This document shows positions 44,874-54,534 of a stretch of 64,000 bases of DNA, piece after piece. Positions within the stretch are counted from its first letter, which is position 1. Every line of letters begins with the position of its first letter. Under the pieces are notes generated by a model, which did no database searches, was not told the origin of the DNA, and worked only from the letters and a program-made list of their open reading frames with translations. The position numbers were made by a program, and so were the translations under genes. The DNA is from Arthrobacter sp. KBS0703 (GTDB taxonomy: Bacteria; Actinomycetota; Actinomycetes; Actinomycetales; Micrococcaceae): assembly GCF_002008315.2 (NCBI RefSeq), contig NZ_MVDG02000001.1:2542001-2606000 (forward strand). Reading direction: 5' to 3'.

Positions 44874-46025
44874 ATGGAACCGCACCGACGCACCGCGATC
44901 GACGAAGTGATCCAAGGCGGGCACGGCTTCGCAGGGGGCGCTGCCCACAGCGGACACCAGCTCAACGGCCACAAGCCGGCCGCGCTGGATGCCGTGGCGT
45001 TCCGCGCCGCGAGCGAACGCATCCTGACAGCCATCAACACGGTCATCGACGGCAAGGCTGAGGCCGCGAAGCTGGCGCTCACGGTCCTGCTTGCCCAAGG
45101 CCACCTGCTCCTCGAGGACGTGCCCGGCGTGGGTAAGACGCTCCTCGCCAAGACCCTGGCCCGAACCATCGACTGTTCCGTCAGCCGCATCCAGTTCACG
45201 CCTGACCTGCTTCCCTCCGACGTCACTGGCGTTTCCATCTACAACCAGTCCTCGCGCCAGTTCGAGTTCAGGCCCGGCGCCGTGTTCGCGAACATCGTGA
45301 TCGGAGACGAAATCAACCGCGCCTCCGCAAAGACGCAGTCCGCCCTGCTCGAATGCATGGAGGAGCACCAGGTGACGGTGGATGGGCACTCCTACGGACT
45401 CGCCGCGCCGTTCATGGTGGTGGCCACACAGAACCCGATCGAGATGGAGGGGACCTACCCGCTGCCGGAAGCGCAGCGGGACCGTTTCATGGCCCGTATC
45501 TCCATGGGCTATCCGGACAAAGAGTCCGAGATCCAGATGCTGGAGACCCACCAGGCCACCTCGCCGCTGGAGCGCGTCACGGCAGTGGTCACCTCGGCAG
45601 ACGTGGCGGCAATGATCGCCACGGTTCAGCAGGTCTTCGTCTCTGAATCCGTCAAGGAGTACACAGTCGCCGTAGGCCGGGCAACCCGGGACAGCGCCAT
45701 GCTCCGCCTCGGCGCCAGCCCCCGTTCCATGCTGCAGCTGCTCCGTGCGGCCAAGGCAACAGCGGCGCTGGACGGCAGGGACTTCGTCCTGCCGGACGAC
45801 GTCGTTGCCGTTGCCGAATCGGTGCTGGCGCACCGGATCATCCTGGACCGCAAGGCGGCCAGCACCGGTGAGACCCCGCAGAGCGTCATCCGCGGGGTCC
45901 TGGCCAAGCTGCCCGTCAGCCAGGACATGGCCGACTCCGCCAAAGCCCACCGGCAGGCGGCAGGCTCCGGAGAGCCGGGATCCCGCTCGGGGCGGCCGGC
46001 AGCCGAACTGCGTCCTAGCCGCTAG
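44874..46025 (+). CDS. MoxR-family AAA+ ATPase
   Basis: 383 residues. Chaperone-like ATPase thought to act with the DUF58 and transglutaminase proteins encoded next. Walker A is EDVPGVGKTLLAKTLA (about 83-98), Walker B FANIVIGDEINRASAKTQSA (about 138-157), with LLECMEEHQVTVDG and the arginine-finger segment EGTYPLPEAQRDRFMARI. The start is ATG 44874 with GAAAGG six bases before; TTG 44868 is less likely. The DUF58 gene starts 14 bp after its stop. MoxR-DUF58-transglutaminase is a widespread operon whose exact role (possibly envelope-related) is not settled. Confidence 0.93.
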   Translation: MEPHRRTAIDEVIQGGHGFAGGAAHSGHQLNGHKPAALDAVAFRAASERILTAINTVIDGKAEAAKLALTVLLAQGHLLLEDVPGVGKTLLAKTLARTIDCSVSRIQFTPDLLPSDVTGVSIYNQSSRQFEFRPGAVFANIVIGDEINRASAKTQSALLECMEEHQVTVDGHSYGLAAPFMVVATQNPIEMEGTYPLPEAQRDRFMARISMGYPDKESEIQMLETHQATSPLERVTAVVTSADVAAMIATVQQVFVSESVKEYTVAVGRATRDSAMLRLGASPRSMLQLLRAAKATAALDGRDFVLPDDVVAVAESVLAHRIILDRKAASTGETPQSVIRGVLAKLPVSQDMADSAKAHRQAAGSGEPGSRSGRPAAELRPSR

Positions 46026-46039
46026 CCGGGATCGCCGCC

Positions 46040-47465
46040 GTGGCACTGCTGGACAGCCTCCCCCGCCATCTCTTCAGCACTCGCGGCTGGGGCCTGCTGG
46101 CCGCCGGGGTGATTTCGCTGCTCTGCGCCCAGGTCATGGGCCGCCGGGACCTCCTGCTGCTCGGCGTGCTGCTGACCCTCCTGCCGCTGATTTCGCTGGC
46201 CGGCATCAGGGTGGTCAAGCCCAGGTTCCGGGTATACCGCGAGTTCAGCCCCTCGACGGTCGAAACGGCCTCCATCACCACCGTCCGGCTGGCCGTGGCC
46301 CGGACCGGGACCGGCGTGGGCAGGGTCATCATGGAGGAACGCCTGCCGCCGAGATTCGGCGAATCTCCGGCGTTCCGTTTCCCCGCCCGGTCCGCCTCGG
46401 GCGGTACCAGCCGTTACGAGTACCACCTGCGTTCCGGAAAACGGGGGCAGTTCACCATCGGCCCCGTGACGGCGGAGTTCACGGATCCGTTCGGGCTTTC
46501 GCTGCACAGGCACTCCATCGACGACGGCGACACGCTCACCGTGACGCCGGCCGCCGTCGAACTTCCCGCGACGGGACTGGCCGGCGCCCGCGGAAACGAC
46601 GGCATCACGGCGACCCGCACGCGGGCCAATCCCAGCGATGACGACGTCATGACGCGCGAGTACAGGCATGGCGACCCGATGCGCCGGGTGCACTGGCCGG
46701 CCACAGCCCGCCACGGCGCCCTGATGGTCAGGCAGGAGGAATCGGTCACCACGCCTGAGGCCACGATCATCCTGGACCAGCGCTTCATCTCCTTTGCCAC
46801 GGGCTTCGGCGCGGTCTTCGGCAGCGACGACGGCGACGACCTTGTCACGAGTGACACCTTCGAATGGGCCGTGACGGCGGCCATGTCCGTCAGCGCGCAC
46901 CTCGCCGAACGCAACTACTCCCTCAGGTTCCTTGACGCGGCGGGCGATCCCGCCTTTCACCGCTCGCAGTCCGCGCCGGAACCTGACGCAGAAGAGTACA
47001 GCGGCGCCGGCGGCCTGCAGTCCGTAGCCGAAAGCCTCGCCGCCATCCAGTTATCCGGTCCGCACCACATGCGCCGCGAGCACGACGCTGCCCGCCGCGA
47101 GCACACCGGCTTGGACTCCGGCCAGTCCGTTTTCGACGACCGGCTCATGGACAAGCTCGCGGCACACCGAATGCGCGGACCCGTCGTGGCTGTCCTGGGC
47201 AAAATCTCCTTAGATGTGTATAAGAGACAGCCCGTGCCCTGGCGCCGGCGGCGGGTTATGCGGCGAACGCGTTCGCCTTGGTGGTCGCCGACAGGCCCGC
47301 CGAGTGCCACGACGTCCTCGAGGCCCTGCGCCTCGGCGGCTGGCGTGCTGTGGCGGTGGAGGCGGCCACGTCGCTGCCCGCAGCCTGGACGTACTTCAGA
47401 TGTGTATAAGAGACAGCTGGACGGCCTCGGCCGACGTCCGGCGCGGTGCGGGGGTGGCCCGGTGA
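46040..47465 (+). CDS. DUF58 domain protein, split by two adapters
   Basis: Partner of the MoxR ATPase; a von Willebrand A-like protein. Two hydrophobic segments lie near the N-terminus (about 15-55). The DUF58 signature EYRHGDPMRRVHWPATARHG is at about residues 207-226. The frame is clean to about 47211, then the adapter at 47212-47230 shifts it. The middle piece (47231-47397) reads RALAPAAGYAANAFALVVAD and on to SLPAAWTYF in another frame. After the second adapter (47398-47416) the end reads WTASADVRRGAGVAR with TGA 47463-47465. The stop overlaps the GTG of the transglutaminase gene. GTG 46040 is the start. The gene is presumably intact in the organism. Confidence 0.82.
47212..47230. other. 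Nextera mate-pair junction adapter, reverse single form (artefact)
   Basis: AGATGTGTATAAGAGACAG inside the DUF58 gene; frame changes here. Confidence 0.96.
47398..47416. other. Nextera mate-pair junction adapter, reverse single form (artefact)
   Basis: Second reverse 19-mer in the DUF58 gene, 167 bp after the previous one; frame changes again. Confidence 0.96.
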
Positions 47466-50057
47466 CGCTCACGCCCCAGCGCCAGGTCAGCGCCGAAGCA
47501 CGGCCGCCCTGGACGGAACCTCCCCGCCCCAAACGCAGCGGCGTCGGCGCCTACCCCTGGGTCATGGCGGGCGCCGTTGCGCTCGCCGTCTGCGGCGCAG
47601 CACTGTCCCTCAACGGTGTTCTCCGGGGATGGGCGTGGTTCTTGCCGGTTCTCACCACCGTCCTGGTGGTGTCCCTGGCGATGGCTGTCCTGCGCACCGT
47701 CCGGGCGCAGCCGGTGCTGGTGCCCTTGGGTGGCCTGGCATCGCTGGTGCTCATCCTGACGTTCACCTTCTTCCGCCGGGAAAGCATTGCGGGGTTCATT
47801 CCTTCCGACACGACCATGGCCGCTCTGGGCCGGCTTCTCCAGCGCGCCAGCGAAACCGTGCTGGCTGAAAGCTCTCCGGTGGCACCGAACGCCGGCATCG
47901 TCCTGGTCACGTGCGCCGCGCTGGGCCTCGTCGTCATCCTTGTGGACGCTTTGGCCCTGCCCCTGGGCATGCCCGCCACGAGCGGCCTGGGCCTCTTGGC
48001 CGTCCTGATGGTGCCCGCCATCATCAAGCCGCAGAGCGTGGGGCTGGCGGGATTCCTGGGGACGGCGGCCGGGTACCTCGCCATTCTCGCGTGCAGCCAG
48101 TGGTTCGCTCCCGATGCGCGCACCCAGGCGGACACCGCCCGGAACCCCGGACAGGTCAAACGCGCCGCCCTCACCGGATCCGTGGCCCTGGTGGCAGCCC
48201 TGCTGTTGCAGCTCGTCATCCCGGGCTTTGACCAGGGCACCTTCCCCCAGGGGTCACGGCTGAACCCCTGGGGCTCCTCCAACGGGCTGAATCCCATGAT
48301 CAGCCTCGGGAACAGCCTGCGCAGCCCGTCAGGTGACGGCCGCATCACCTATGCCACGAATGCCACCGCGCCGCTGTATCTGCGCTCCGTCACGGTGGAC
48401 CGGTTCGACGGCGAGTCCTGGTCGCCGGACGACCGCGATTCAACCCGCCGGGCGGGTGCCGGGCGGATGGACGTGGGGCACGAGATTCTCGCTCCGGAGC
48501 AGGTCCGGCAAATAACGGCGATCAACACCGGGGATTTCACCAGCCCCTACCTCCCCGCGCCCTACGCGCCGGAAGCCGTCAACGGGCTCACGGGCCGGTG
48601 GAGCTGGGACCCCGCCACGCTGACCATCAAAGGCACCGACACCAACTCCAGGAACCAGCAGTACCTCGTCGTGTCCTCCACCCCCAAGCTGACCACGGAG
48701 CTGCTGAACGAGTCCTCCGCGCCGGTCCAGGGGGTTCCGGACGAGTTCCTCAGGCCACCGGCCAACCTGCCGGAAATTGTCCGCACCACTGCCGATGCCG
48801 TGACCCGAAACAGCGCGACGGCCTACGCAAAGGCGATGGCAATCCAGCGGTACCTGCGTGCCGGTGACTTCACCTATTCACTGGAATCACCGGTCCAGGG
48901 CGGCTATGACGGCAACGGGCTGTCTGTGCTGGCCGATTTCCTGACCCAGAAGAGCGGATACTGCATCCACTTCGCCTCGGCCATGGCCGTGATGGCCCGG
49001 GTCGAGGGCATCCCCAGCAGGATCGCCGTGGGCTACGCGCCCGGCCGGCTGACCGGGGAAACGGTGTCCGTCGCGGGCCAGGGCGCGCTCCCCGAGTTCG
49101 AGGTCGATGCCAGGGATGCCCACGCGTGGCCGGAGCTGTACTTCCAGGGCCTGGGCTGGGTTCAGTTCGAGCCCACACCCTCACGTGGCGTGGTGCCGCC
49201 TTATGCCCAGGATCCCTCCTCCGGAGGCGCCAGCACGAATGACGGGAACAACGACGGCCTCCTGCCGACCGGCGGGGCAACACCGCCGGCTGCCCCGGAA
49301 ACGCCGCCTCTCCCCCTGCCGGGAGCGGGCGAAGCCGACACCGGAAGCCAGCTGGCGCCTCTGCTCTTCGGCGCTGCCGCGGCTCTGGTGCTGGTCTTGG
49401 TTGCCGCTGTCTCTTATACACATCTAGATGTGTACGCAGCAGCATCCGCGCCCGGCGCCTCCGGAGGCCGGCCGCCGCGAGGAACGGCCGGGACGCGGTG
49501 CCGCTCGCCTGGGCAGAGTTGCTGGACCTGGCCGAGGATTACGGCGTGCCGCCGGCGGCCAGTGAAACACCCAGGAGTTTTTGTGCGCGGCTCCGCGGCT
49601 CGTCGGCCCTCGACCGGGACGACGGCCGGAAACCGGAAGGTGCCGCATCCGCCGGGACCGTGGACGCCGGGACTCCCGGCTCCGGGGCCACCGACGCCGG
49701 GGCCGTCGACGCCGGGCACCGCGCGGTGATCACCCTGACGGGAGACTTCGAGCGGCACCAGTATGGCGGCCCGGTAACGGGCATGCTGGCTCGGCCGGCG
49801 AGGGCCGCCAAACCACGGCGGAACAAACACCGGCGCAACAGATCGCCCTGGTGCGGGAGGCACTGCGCCGCAACGCAGGAGTGATGTCGCGGCTCCGCGC
49901 GGACTGGCTGCCGCCGTCGGTGATGTCCCGCTGGGCTCGGATCGCCGGAGCGCCCTTCCGCGCGGTGCGCGGTGTGGCTGCCCGAAGCAGGGCCTGTCTC
50001 TTATACACATCTAGATGTGTATAAGAGACAGGCGTACGGCGGTTGCGCGAAGGCTAG
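47462..50057 (+). CDS. TgpA-like membrane transglutaminase, broken near the 3' end
   Basis: Large membrane protein with about five N-terminal membrane segments (from about residue 30), an extracytoplasmic transglutaminase core and a further membrane segment near residue 640. The catalytic cysteine is in QKSGYCIHFASAMAVMARVE (Cys about 501), the histidine in DARDAHAWPELYF and the aspartate/glutamate region in VQFEPTPSRG. The frame is clean to the adapter at 49407-49434. It then continues in a second frame (VPLAWAELLDLAEDYGVPPA) and shifts once more near 49780-49800 (TTAEQTPAQQIALVREALRR) without any adapter there. After the adapter at 49994-50031 the likely end is VRRLREG and TAG 50055-50057. 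Third gene of the MoxR-DUF58 operon, coupled by a GTGA overlap. End coordinates are inferred. Confidence 0.8.
49407..49434. other. Nextera mate-pair junction adapter, truncated duplicate form (artefact)
   Basis: Full forward 19-mer followed by the first nine bases of the reverse copy. It interrupts the transglutaminase gene. Confidence 0.96.
49994..50031. other. Nextera mate-pair junction adapter, duplicate form (artefact)
   Basis: Full 38-bp copy 26 bp before the presumed end of the transglutaminase gene. Confidence 0.97.
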
Positions 50058-51553
50058 CCGGCGTAGGGGTCGGCGATGCCGATGTACTGGGTGTAAAGGT
50101 ACTCCTCGATGCCTTCGAGTCCGCCTTCACGTCCCAGCCCGGACTGCTTGACGCCGCCGAACGGCGCAGCCGCGTTGGAGACGACGCCCGCGTTCAGGCC
50201 GAGCATGCCGGTTTCGAGGCGCTCGCCCATCCGGATACCGCGGTTGAGGTCCCTCGTGAAGACGTAGGCCACCAGGCCGTATTCGGTGTTGTTGGCCAGG
50301 CGGACGGCCTCGTCCTCGGAGGAGAACGTGATGATCGGCGCGACGGGTCCGAAGATTTCCTCGGACAGGATCCGGGTGCCCTCGGTGACGCCCTTGAGGA
50401 TCGTGGGCTGGTAGAAGTAGCCCGGCCCGTCCACGGGAGCTCCGCCGACAACGGCGGTGGCGCCGGAGGCGAGGGCATCGCTGACCAGCTCGTGAACCTT
50501 GTCCCGGCTCTTGGCGTCGATCAGCGGGCCCACCTTGGACTCGGGCTCGGTGCCGCGGGCGGTGGTCATGTCCGCCATCTTGGCCGCGAACTTCTCGGCA
50601 AACTCGTCGGCAACGGATTCGTGCACGATGAACCGGTTCGCAGCGGTGCAGGCCTCGCCCATGTTGCGCAGTTTCGCGATCATGGCACCGGCGACGGCGG
50701 CATCGACATCGGCGTCCTCGAACACGACAAACGGGGCATTGCCGCCAAGTTCCATCGAGGTCCGCAGGACATTCTCCGAGGCGTCGGACAGGAGGCGTCG
50801 GCCCACCTCGGTGGAGCCGGTGAAGGACAGTTTGCGCAGCCGGGCGTCCTTGATCAGCGGCCCCGTGGTGGCACCGGCGGTGGACGTGGGGATGACGTTG
50901 AGGACACCGGCGGGCAGGCCGGCTTCCAGCATGACGGCGGCGAACAACTGGGAGGTCAGCGGAGTGAGGTTGGCGGACTTGAGCACCATGGTGCAGCCGG
51001 CGGCCACGGCAGGGGCCACCTTGCGCGTGGCCATGGCCAGCGGGAAGTTCCACGGCGTGATCAGCAGCGAGGGTCCAACGGGCTTCTTCTGCACGAGCAG
51101 GCGGGTCTTGCCCTCCGGCGAGACCGAGTAGCGGCCGAAAGCCCGGACTGATTCCTCGGAGAACCAGCGCAGGAATTCAGCACCGTAGGTGACCTCGCCG
51201 CGGGCCTCGGCCAGCGGTTTGCCCATCTCCAGGGTCATGAGCAGTGCGAAGTCCTCCGCGCGCTCGGTGACCAGCTCAAATGCCCGGCGCAGGATCTCGC
51301 CGCGCTCGCGCGCGGGCACCTTGGCCCAGGAATCCTGCGCGGCCGCGGCGGCATCAAGGGCGGCCATCCCGTCTTCGGCGGAGGCATCGGCGATGCTCAG
51401 CAGCACTTTGCCGGTTGAGGGGTCTTCGACGTCGAAGGTTTTGCCTGACGCCGCCGGACGCCACTCACCATTGATGAGCAGGCCGGTGGGAACAGATGCG
51501 AGCAGTTCGCTTTCACGTTCTGCGGTAACAGTGGACTGTGTATTTACAGACAC
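50054..51553 (-). CDS. gabD: NAD(P)-dependent succinate-semialdehyde dehydrogenase
   Basis: 499-residue aldehyde dehydrogenase, likely oxidising succinic semialdehyde to succinate in GABA breakdown. Motifs: PVGPSLLITPWNFPLAMATR, the cofactor segment KLSFTGSTEVGRRL, the general-base glutamate in TSMELGGNAPFVVFEDAD, and the catalytic cysteine in NMGEACTAANRFIVHE. The end GGVKQSGLGREGGLEGIEEY is typical of GabD. The start is GTG 51553, preceded by GAGGGAG; the longer frame to 51613 enters the regulatory region. Substrate preference within the aldehyde dehydrogenases is inferred from similarity only. Its stop overlaps the inferred transglutaminase stop (bases 50054-50057). Confidence 0.9.
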   Translation of the reverse strand: MSVNTQSTVTAERESELLASVPTGLLINGEWRPAASGKTFDVEDPSTGKVLLSIADASAEDGMAALDAAAAAQDSWAKVPARERGEILRRAFELVTERAEDFALLMTLEMGKPLAEARGEVTYGAEFLRWFSEESVRAFGRYSVSPEGKTRLLVQKKPVGPSLLITPWNFPLAMATRKVAPAVAAGCTMVLKSANLTPLTSQLFAAVMLEAGLPAGVLNVIPTSTAGATTGPLIKDARLRKLSFTGSTEVGRRLLSDASENVLRTSMELGGNAPFVVFEDADVDAAVAGAMIAKLRNMGEACTAANRFIVHESVADEFAEKFAAKMADMTTARGTEPESKVGPLIDAKSRDKVHELVSDALASGATAVVGGAPVDGPGYFYQPTILKGVTEGTRILSEEIFGPVAPIITFSSEDEAVRLANNTEYGLVAYVFTRDLNRGIRMGERLETGMLGLNAGVVSNAAAPFGGVKQSGLGREGGLEGIEEYLYTQYIGIADPYAG

Positions 51554-51718
51554 GGTGACTCCCTCGTCAGCAATTCGGGTTGCGGGTTTGTGTGCAGCTC
51601 CGGCATCCGGCATCTGGCCGCGTGCGGCCCTGCCGGAACCTTGGCCGGTTTAAAGCCACGCTACTGCCCGCGTCTCGCCAGTGTCTACGCATGCACGCAC
51701 TACACATACGGTCATCCG

Positions 51719-51734
51719 CTGTGCAACTGCACAG
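51719..51734. promoter_or_regulatory. Palindrome upstream of gabD
   Basis: CTGTGCA-AC-TGCACAG, a perfect 7-bp inverted repeat in the 211-bp gap between rsmI and gabD, 166 bp from the gabD start. Suitable for a dimeric regulator; no regulator gene is adjacent. Confidence 0.4.
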
Positions 51735-51764
51735 CCCGGCCCCCGCCCGAAACCGGGCGGGAAA

Positions 51765-52676
51765 TTACCTGGCAGCGAGCACCGCGGCATAGAGCTCGCG
51801 CTTGCTGACGCGGGCCTCTTCGGCCACGGCGGCCACGGCATCCTTGAGCCGGATGCCCTGCGAAACCAGTTCATTGACGGCCGCCACGCTATCCTCCGGT
51901 GTCCCGGGGGCCCGTTCCGGCGCGCCTCCCACGACGACGGCGATCTCCCCCCGGACCTCGCTGCTTTCCGCCCACTGCAGAAGTTCGCGCAGGGAGCCGC
52001 GGATGACCTCCTCATAAGTCTTGGTCAGCTCACGGCAGACCGCCGCCTTACGGTCCGGCCCGAAGCGCTCGTGCAGCGCCCGCAGCATGACCTCGAGCCG
52101 GTGCGGCGCCTCGAAGAAGACCATGGTGCGGCGCTCGGCGTCGAGATCCGCCAGCCGCGACGCGCGTTCACCGGCCTTCCGCGGCAGGAATCCCTCGAAG
52201 CAGAAGCGGTCCGTGGGAAGTCCGGAGAGTGCCAGTGCCGTGAGCACGGCGGAGGGTCCGGGAACGGCCGTGACAGTGAGCCCCGCGGCTACTGCCCCTT
52301 CGACGAGCCGGAAGCCGGGATCGGAAACCGAAGGCATCCCGGCGTCGGTGACCATGACCAGCGTTTTCCCTGTGCGGACCTGCTCCAGCAGCTCCGCTGT
52401 CTTGGTGGCTTCGTTGTGCTCGTGGTAGCTGATGACGCGGCCGGCGACGGTGACGTCCAGGCTCTGGACCAGCCGGTGCAGGCGCCTGGTGTCCTCGGCG
52501 GCGACGATGTCAGCGGAGGACAGCAGCTCGATGAGCCGCGCGGACGCGTCGCCGACGTTGCCGATGGGCGTGGCCGCCAGGACAATTCGTCCGGGACCGC
52601 CGGCGGTGACGTCCTGCCCCGAGCTTGCAGGCGGTTCGGAACTGCTGGTCTGGGCATTGCTCGGGTCTTGGTCCAC
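51765..52676 (-). CDS. rsmI: 16S rRNA (cytidine1402-2'-O)-methyltransferase
   Basis: 303 residues of the tetrapyrrole-methylase fold. 2'-O-methylates C1402 of 16S rRNA in the decoding centre. Motifs: RIVLAATPIGNVGDASARLI (from about residue 30), IVAAEDTRRLHRLVQ, VVSYHEH-type segment (VISYHEHNEATKTAELL), VMVTDAGMPSVSDPGFRLV and VTAVPGPSAVLTALALSGLP. Start GTG 52676. It is divergent from the protein mannosyltransferase gene, a pairing conserved in actinobacteria (Rv1002c/Rv1003). Confidence 0.94.
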   Translation of the reverse strand: MDQDPSNAQTSSSEPPASSGQDVTAGGPGRIVLAATPIGNVGDASARLIELLSSADIVAAEDTRRLHRLVQSLDVTVAGRVISYHEHNEATKTAELLEQVRTGKTLVMVTDAGMPSVSDPGFRLVEGAVAAGLTVTAVPGPSAVLTALALSGLPTDRFCFEGFLPRKAGERASRLADLDAERRTMVFFEAPHRLEVMLRALHERFGPDRKAAVCRELTKTYEEVIRGSLRELLQWAESSEVRGEIAVVVGGAPERAPGTPEDSVAAVNELVSQGIRLKDAVAAVAEEARVSKRELYAAVLAAR

Positions 52677-52763
52677 AGGTCCAGCCTACTGCCGGCCGGA
52701 ACCTTCAGCGGGCACATAGCCGGGCGTCAGCTGACCGTGGGGGGCGAAAGGTAGCATGGGCAG

Positions 52764-54471
52764 GTGACACAGACCTCCGTGCGGCCTGACGTGGCCGGAT
52801 CAGCCAGCACACCGGATTCAGCCTCGGAACCTTCGGGCGGCAAGCCGGGAGGGGTCCGCTGGATCAGCCGCCCCACGGAAGCGTTCACCGCTGAAGCCCT
52901 TACCCTTCGGCTGCTCGGCGGCATCCGCACCTGGCGGGACTACCCGCCGTCGCTCAGGCTCTGGTTCTGGCTGGTTCCAGCCCTGACCGCCGCCGTGGGC
53001 GGTGTCCTCCGGTTCGTCCGCCTGGACGTCCCCCGCGCCCTGGTGTTCGACGAAACGTACTACGTCAAGGACGCCTACTCCCTGCTGGTGAGCGGCTATG
53101 AGCGGAACTGGCCGGAGAAGGCGAACGACTCGTTCATCGCAGGCAATCCCGGCGTGCTCCTGAACACGCCCGAGTACGTGGTCCACCCTCCCGTGGGCAA
53201 ATGGATGATCGCCGCCGGCATGTGGCTATTCGGACCGGACAATCCGGTGGGCTGGCGCTTTGGAGCGGCGCTGACGGGAACGCTGTCCATCGCGCTGCTC
53301 GCCCTGATCGCCCAGAAGCTCTTCAGTTCCGTCATTCTGGGGGCGCTGGCGGGGCTGCTGCTGGCCGTTGACGGGCATCACCTGGTGATGTCACGCACGT
53401 CGTTGCTGGATATCTTCCTGACGTTCTGGATCCTGGCCGCCTTCGGGGCGCTGCTGATGGACCGCGACGACGGCCGGCGCCCTGTCTCTTATACACAGGC
53501 TCGCCCGGCAGGCAGCCGCCACCCCGGCCGGGCGTCCGTCGCCCCTCCAGCTGCTGTCCGGCCCCTGTCTCTTATACACATCTAGATGTGTATAAGAGAC
53601 AGGCCTGGGCCTGGCCGTGGGAACCAAGTGGTCGGGCCTCTTCTTCGTGGCGGGGTTCGGTCTCCTGACGGTCTTCTGGGACCTGAGTGCCCGCCGGATC
53701 GCCGGCATCCGCGGCTGGACCAGCGCCGGCATCATCAAGGACGGCATCCTGGCGTTCGCGAGCATCGTCCCCGTGGCCGCGGTGACGTACGCCGCCACCT
53801 GGACCGGGTGGTTCCGGTCCACGGATGCCTACTACCGGCAATGGGCCGCCTCGAATCCGAGCGCGGTATGGGGCTGGCTGCCGGACGCGGTCCGGTCCCT
53901 GGCGCACTACCACCTTGAGGCCTTCAAGTTCCATCAGGGGCTCAGCTCCGAACACCCGTACGAGGCCAGCGCCTGGAGCTGGCTTGTCATGGGCAGGCCC
54001 ACGTCCTTCTTCTATGAATCCCCGAAGCAGGGCACGCCCGGCTGCGACTTTTCCAACTGCACGTCGGCCATCCTGTCCGTGGGGAACCCGCTGATCTGGT
54101 GGGGCGCGGCCGTCTCCCTGGTGGTCCTGCTGTTCTGGTGGGCGGGACGCCGCGACTGGCGGGCAGGTGCCATTCTGGCAGCCGTCGGGTCGGGGTACCT
54201 GCCCTGGTTCCTGTACCCGGAACGCACCATGTTCTTCTTCTACGCCGTTTCCTTTGAGCCGTACCTGATCCTCGCCCTGGTCTACTGCCTGGGCCTGGTG
54301 CTGGGGCGCAGGACAGACCCGCTGTGGCGCAGGCGGTCGGGGCTGTACGGCGTTGCCCTGTTTGTTGTGGGCGCCGTGCTGCTCTCGGCTTTCTTCTATC
54401 CGGTCTGGACAGCCGAGATCATTTCGTACCAGGACTGGCGCGTCAGGATGTGGATGCCCTCCTGGATCTGA
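52764..54471 (+). CDS. Dolichyl-phosphate-mannose-protein mannosyltransferase (Pmt), broken by two adapters
   Basis: Multi-pass membrane glycosyltransferase (GT39) moving mannose from polyprenyl phosphate to secreted proteins. The N-terminal part has RALVFDETYYVKDAYSLLV with the essential DE pair and VVHPPVGKWMIAAGMWLFGP. It is clean to LLMDRDDGRR, where a partial adapter (53482-53497) begins. A 67-bp scrap and a full adapter (53565-53602) follow, and the frame resumes in another phase with GLGLAVGTKWSGLFFVAGFG to the end MWMPSWI. The C-terminal half has YLPWFLYPERTMFFFYAVSF. The loop expected between the two halves is incomplete. Start GTG 52764. Three 18-bp tandem repeats begin at the stop codon. 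Confidence 0.85.
53482..53497. other. Partial mate-pair junction adapter (artefact)
   Basis: First 16 bases of the forward adapter (CTGTCTCTTATACACA), inside the mannosyltransferase gene. The following 67 bp lie between two adapter copies. Confidence 0.88.
53565..53602. other. Nextera mate-pair junction adapter, duplicate form (artefact)
   Basis: Full 38-bp copy in the mannosyltransferase gene; frame changes across it. Confidence 0.97.
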
Positions 54472-54517
54472 GGCACGATCCGGATCTGACGCACGGGCCG
54501 GATCTGAGGCACAGGCC
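54464..54517. repeat. Three 18-bp tandem repeats over the Pmt stop codon
   Basis: Units GGATCTGAGGCACGATCC (54464-54481), GGATCTGACGCACGGGCC (54482-54499) and GGATCTGAGGCACAGGCC (54500-54517). The first contains the Pmt stop TGA, and because the period is six codons the other two repeat the stop in the same frame. Confidence 0.85.
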
Positions 54518-54534
54518 GGCGTACGCCGTCGCGG

